DNA of 64,000 nucleotides from Bacillota bacterium (GTDB lineage Bacteria > Bacillota > Clostridia > Tissierellales > Peptoniphilaceae). Positions 61,292-64,000 of this stretch are shown one piece after another. Position 1 is the first letter of the stretch. Each line of letters starts with the position of its first letter. The position numbers and the translations under genes were made by a program. Below the pieces are notes generated by a model. The model was not told where the DNA came from. It made no database searches and saw nothing but the letters and a program-made list of their open reading frames with translations. The stretch spans positions 1 to 64,000 of the forward strand of contig JAEZXH010000010.1 in the NCBI GenBank assembly GCA_023442775.1, written 5' to 3'.

Positions 61292-61539
61292 TGGCCATGG
61301 TCCTCTTCACCTTCGCCTCGACCCACCTCGCCATGGAGGCGGAACTCCTCGTCGAGGGAACATTCGCGGCGCGGCTCATCCCCCTGCCTCCGAAAATCAG
61401 CGCGGGCTGTGGCCTCTCCCTTCGCTGCGAAGAGAAGGACGCGGCGGCGATTGGGGCACTCCTCGAAACACGCGCCCCCTATGACGGCGTCTATCTCCGC
61501 CAAGGGGAGGACTACGTCCCCTGGGAGGCGCGGCCGTGA
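61291..61539 (+). CDS. DUF3343 putative Se/S carrier-like protein
   Basis: The 82-residue protein matches the DUF3343 pattern: FTFASTHLAMEAE at the start, RLIPLPPKISAGCGLSLRC in the middle and a YDGVYL tail. The GCG cysteine is the likely chalcogen carrier. The family co-occurs with SelD and cysteine desulfurases in genomes using selenium. Its start overlaps yedF and its stop overlaps the cysteine desulfurase start. Confidence 0.88.
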   Translation: MAMVLFTFASTHLAMEAELLVEGTFAARLIPLPPKISAGCGLSLRCEEKDAAAIGALLETRAPYDGVYLRQGEDYVPWEARP

Positions 61540-62642
61540 TCTATCTCGATAACGCCGCCACCACCATTCAAAAACCGCCCTCCGTCACCGACGCCATCAT
61601 GAAGGTCCTTACCTCCGAGGTGGGAAACCCGGGGCGGGGAGCCTCGGGGCCCTCCCTCCATGGCTTGCGCCTTCTCACCCGTTGGCGACATGCCATGAAC
61701 ACGACCTTTTGCGACGGCACCGCCGATGCGGTCATCTTCGCCCCCGGGGTGACCTGGGCCCTGAACCTCATGCTCAAGGGCCTCCTCAAGAGTTCGGATC
61801 ACATCCTCACCACACCCCTTGAGCACAACAGCGTCCTTCGCCCCCTCTACCAACTGGAAGAGGCGGGAGCGACTCTCTCGGAACTGCCCCTGGAAGGGGA
61901 TGTTCTTCGCTTCGACGAGAACCTCCTTCGGGAGAACACACGCGCCCTCGTCATCACCGCCGCCTCCAACGTCACTGGAGCCGTGACAAACCTCCAAGAA
62001 GCCAGCGACTTTTGCGAGAAACACGACCTCTTTCTCATCGTCGACGGGGCGCAGGGCCTCGGGTGCATCCCCCAGGACCTGGGGGGTCTTCCCCGCTTTC
62101 TCTACTGCTTCACGGGACACAAGGGACTCCACGGCCCAACGGGAAGTGGCGGCGTCTTCGTCAAGGGGGAGTATCCCTTTTCTCCCGTCTTTTCCGGGGG
62201 CAGTGGCTACAATTCCTTCTCCCACACCCAGCCTCTGGACCTTCCCGGCCTCTTCGAACCGGGGACGGTGAACCTCCTAGGAGTCGCCGGGCTCATGGGG
62301 GCATTGGAACTCTCCTTTGACGAAGAGCACTTCGCCCACATGGCGAGTTTGCGCCGCCTCCTCGTCGACGGCCTCTCGGCGATTCCCAACCTGGAGAGTG
62401 TAGGCCCGAAGGAGGAGGGCGCGCCTCTTGTGAGTCTTCGAAGCACAAAAAAAGACCCCGAGGAGATGGCCCGCATTCTCTGGGAGGACTACGCCATCGC
62501 CAGCCGTGCAGGGAGCCACTGTGCCCCGAGGGTTCATGAGTTGTTGTCCACCGAGGGCCTCTTGCGCCTCTCCCTCTCCCGGTACAGCACCGAAGAGGAG
62601 ATTCACTCGGCCCTCGAGGCCCTGGAAGCCATCCTCGCCTAG
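61536..62642 (+). CDS. Cysteine desulfurase-like PLP enzyme of the selenium cluster
   Basis: The 368-residue class V aminotransferase-fold enzyme liberates sulfur (or selenium) from cysteine (or selenocysteine). It starts MIYLDNAATT, has LEHNSVLRPL, the VDGAQGLG loop, the PLP lysine in TGHKGLHGPTG and the mobile active-site cysteine in GSHCAPRVHELL. The start is GTG overlapping the DUF3343 stop (GTGA). The order selD-yedF-DUF3343-desulfurase suggests it feeds selenium to SelD. Its stop overlaps, tail to tail, that of the next gene in the shared CTAG. Confidence 0.93.
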   Translation: MIYLDNAATTIQKPPSVTDAIMKVLTSEVGNPGRGASGPSLHGLRLLTRWRHAMNTTFCDGTADAVIFAPGVTWALNLMLKGLLKSSDHILTTPLEHNSVLRPLYQLEEAGATLSELPLEGDVLRFDENLLRENTRALVITAASNVTGAVTNLQEASDFCEKHDLFLIVDGAQGLGCIPQDLGGLPRFLYCFTGHKGLHGPTGSGGVFVKGEYPFSPVFSGGSGYNSFSHTQPLDLPGLFEPGTVNLLGVAGLMGALELSFDEEHFAHMASLRRLLVDGLSAIPNLESVGPKEEGAPLVSLRSTKKDPEEMARILWEDYAIASRAGSHCAPRVHELLSTEGLLRLSLSRYSTEEEIHSALEALEAILA

Positions 62643-63175
62643 AGAATGGCCCGCAGCCGTTTGCCCAAGACTTCGTAGAGAATGATGGCCACGATGACGG
62701 CGACCACCGCATTGGAGAGGGAGACAAGGGCCTTCATCCCGAGGACGGGAAGGACGGCTTCCATCGGGTTTCCCAAGACGAAGTGAAGCATCAAGAAGTT
62801 CTTCAAGGTGTAGAGGGCGGTGTAGGAGAGGGCGCCGATGACCGCCGAGATGATGGCGTGGACTCGTCCCTCTCCCCGTCCCATGACGGCTCCGACGAGG
62901 AACCCGTAGAAAAATTTCAAAATAAAGGTAATCCAAAACTCCGCGGCGAATTGGGGGTCGAGGAGATCAAAAATCGCCGAGCCAATCCCTGCGGCGAGGC
63001 CTCCTGGCACCGCGCCGAAGAGAAGACCTGCAAGGATGCAGCAGACGTTGCCCAGATGGAGCATGGTCGGGCCAAGGGGGGTGGGGATGGTGATGCGAAT
63101 GTAGGTCCCCACAAAGACGAGGGCGGCCATCATCCCCACTTGGATGATCCGCGTCGTCGACGAGTTGCGTTGCAT
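62639..63175 (-). CDS. ECF transporter S component (vitamin-uptake type)
   Basis: The 178-residue protein has six hydrophobic helices typical of S components, which bind a vitamin for the shared ECF ATPase/T module. Motifs are VFVGTYIRITIPTPLGPTMLHLGN and GLLFGAVPGGLAAGIGSAIFDLL; the first resembles the HmpT/ThiW/pantothenate-like group, but the substrate is uncertain. The ATG at 63175 with AAGGAG is preferred; the longer frame runs through a terminator. No ECF module genes are nearby, so group II energising is likely. Confidence 0.88.
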   Translation of the reverse strand: MQRNSSTTRIIQVGMMAALVFVGTYIRITIPTPLGPTMLHLGNVCCILAGLLFGAVPGGLAAGIGSAIFDLLDPQFAAEFWITFILKFFYGFLVGAVMGRGEGRVHAIISAVIGALSYTALYTLKNFLMLHFVLGNPMEAVLPVLGMKALVSLSNAVVAVIVAIILYEVLGKRLRAIL

Positions 63176-63203
63176 CAAATCACTCCTTTCTTTCTCCATT
63201 CTA

Positions 63204-63247
63204 AAAAATCTCACCGAAGGCACAAAAGCCTCAGGTGAGATTTCTTT
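63204..63247 (-). terminator. Terminator after the 135-residue ORF
   Basis: AAATCTCACC...AGGC-loop-GCCT...GGTGAGATTT: a long stem with two-base bulges, with T runs at both ends, between the unknown gene and the ECF S gene. Confidence 0.85.
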
Positions 63248-63254
63248 TTTGGGT

Positions 63255-63662
63255 TCAGATGTGTTCTGAGACGTACCACCCCGTCGGGGCGAGCATGTCC
63301 CAAAGGAAGCGATTCCCGTCGACGTCGCTCTCTCCGCAGTCGATGACTTCCGTGTGGGAGCGAAGCTTCTCAAGGACCTGTCGGCCCACCGCGGGAATCT
63401 CGTGGGCGAGCATCTCCTCGGCAAAGGCGTCGGGGAGGGCGTGGCCCGTGATTTCAATGGCCAAGGAGGCGTCTGAGATGTGAATCTCCTCTCCCCAGCG
63501 GCGGCGATAGGCTCCCTTTACCGCCCTTGCCACCACGAGATTTCCCAGGTTCTCAAGGGCCCGGAGGAGAGCGTCGTCCCTTTGAATGCGAATCCACTGT
63601 GCATCGGCGACGGAGACGGAAATCCTGTGCCCCTTCGGGAGCGCAAGTGGTTCAAAAGTCAT
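63255..63662 (-). CDS. Unrecognised 135-residue protein
   Basis: I do not recognise this family. The product is soluble, with no signal or membrane segment. It has a mixed alpha/beta pattern: HRISVSVADAQWIRIQ near the start, a middle stretch LENLGNLVVARAVKGAYRRRW and a C-terminal DVDGNRFLWDMLAPTGW. One cysteine is near residue 109. The ATG follows GGAGGGAAGG and overlaps the end of the ogt-like gene by 11 bases, so the two are co-translated. A clear terminator follows. Coupling to a DNA alkyltransferase hints at a related but unknown role. Confidence 0.8.
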   Translation of the reverse strand: MTFEPLALPKGHRISVSVADAQWIRIQRDDALLRALENLGNLVVARAVKGAYRRRWGEEIHISDASLAIEITGHALPDAFAEEMLAHEIPAVGRQVLEKLRSHTEVIDCGESDVDGNRFLWDMLAPTGWYVSEHI

Positions 63663-64000
63663 GGCCTTCCCTCCTCAACAATTCTCTCTTCCAGGTAAGA
63701 CCTCCAGAAAATCCCCCGAGTCCCCCAGACTTTGGGAGGACGCGATGACAGGGGATGAGGATGGCGATGGGATTTTTCCCCACGGCACTGCCTACGGCGC
63801 GCACCGCCTTTTCGTGACCAATGGCGGTGGCAATCTCTTTGTAGGTCGTCGTCTCCCCGTAGGGAATCTTTAAGAGCTCTTCCCAGACCCTCCTCTGAAA
63901 ATCTGTCCCGTGAAAGGCGAGGGGAATGGAAAACTCCTTCCGCTCTCCGGCGAAGTACTCCAGGAGTTCTTTCTCAGCTCTTTGGAGGAGCTCCGTCTCG
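63652..64000 (-). CDS. ogt: Methylated-DNA-protein cysteine methyltransferase, C-terminal part (gene runs off the right edge)
   Basis: The minus strand encodes the last 115 residues of an O6-alkylguanine-DNA alkyltransferase, a suicide repair protein. The frame includes GTDFQRRVWEELLKIPYGET, the recognition-helix segment KAVRAVGSAVGKNPIAI and the nucleophile-cysteine motif IPCHRVLP. It has no start inside the window and is not visible as a complete open frame. It ends with TGA at 63654-63652, overlapping the next gene. The right-hand part of the gene is outside the window. Confidence 0.95.
   Translation of the reverse strand, partial: ETELLQRAEKELLEYFAGERKEFSIPLAFHGTDFQRRVWEELLKIPYGETTTYKEIATAIGHEKAVRAVGSAVGKNPIAILIPCHRVLPKSGGLGGFSGGLTWKRELLRREGHDF

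Overview
The window looks like a chromosomal segment from a moderately high-GC, anaerobic or microaerobic, Gram-positive-type bacterium of the Bacillota, most likely a Clostridia/Tissierellia-like lineage. This placement is an inference. It rests on a T-box leader for seryl-tRNA synthetase, an L10 leader on rplJ, an A-type flavodiiron protein, RNase M5 in the metG-tatD-rnmV-rsmA order, a CBS-domain family II pyrophosphatase, a UgtP-type glycolipid glycosyltransferase, a cre-like site on a sugar operon, AGGAGG ribosome binding sites and many hairpin-plus-T-run terminators. I found no tRNA, rRNA, IS element, prophage or CRISPR array.

Layout. 1-2120: the 5' end of tuf (minus), a PatB/MalY-type C-S lyase, and an 86-residue unknown protein behind a near-perfect sigma-A promoter. 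2124-2847: a pyrimidine-rich gene-free stretch. 2848-4274: a GntR/YtrA regulator with a DUF1648 membrane protein. 4302-12038 (minus): flavodiiron protein, exonuclease III, TtcA-like tRNA thiolase, two DMT exporters, two tandem MgtE Mg2+ transporters and a DUF1858 redox protein. 12364-13791: NhaC antiporter. 13847-16627 (minus): an envelope operon of glycosyltransferase, polysaccharide deacetylase and LPG-synthase-like membrane protein, with unusually long overlaps. 16737-19160: LysE exporter, class-I-glutamine-amidotransferase-like hydrolase, and rplJ-rplL with its leader. 19233-22086: lipoprotein, an 18-bp tandem repeat, a domain-permuted AhpF-like reductase and AhpC. 22274-24966: CBS-PPase and a second deacetylase.

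25233-33380 is a complete galactose operon: mglBAC uptake, then mutarotase-like, galT, galK, galE and a nitroreductase, mostly translationally coupled and led by a promoter with a cre-like site. It would take up galactose and convert it to UDP-glucose and glucose-1-phosphate by the Leloir pathway. 33494-38862 is a two-gene restriction-modification-like system: a divergent N6-adenine methyltransferase whose specificity region is strikingly AT-rich, and a 1,137-residue GIY-YIG nuclease/SF2 helicase with a methyltransferase-like tail. It is the best candidate here for an under-described system.

38911-47136 (minus): CPBP protease, T-box-PH-domain-serS, apt, glutaredoxin, and the metG-tatD-rnmV-rsmA-arsR cluster. 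47441-50540: two tandem AgcS symporters and a rhodanese. 50596-57786 (minus): amidohydrolase, tex, prfB (without the usual frameshift) and secA. 57866-62642 is a divergent selenium module: mnmH/selU and a homocysteine/selenocysteine methyltransferase on minus; selD, yedF, a DUF3343 carrier-like protein and a cysteine desulfurase on plus. The window ends with an ECF S component, an unknown 135-residue protein and the 3' part of an O6-alkylguanine-DNA alkyltransferase gene.
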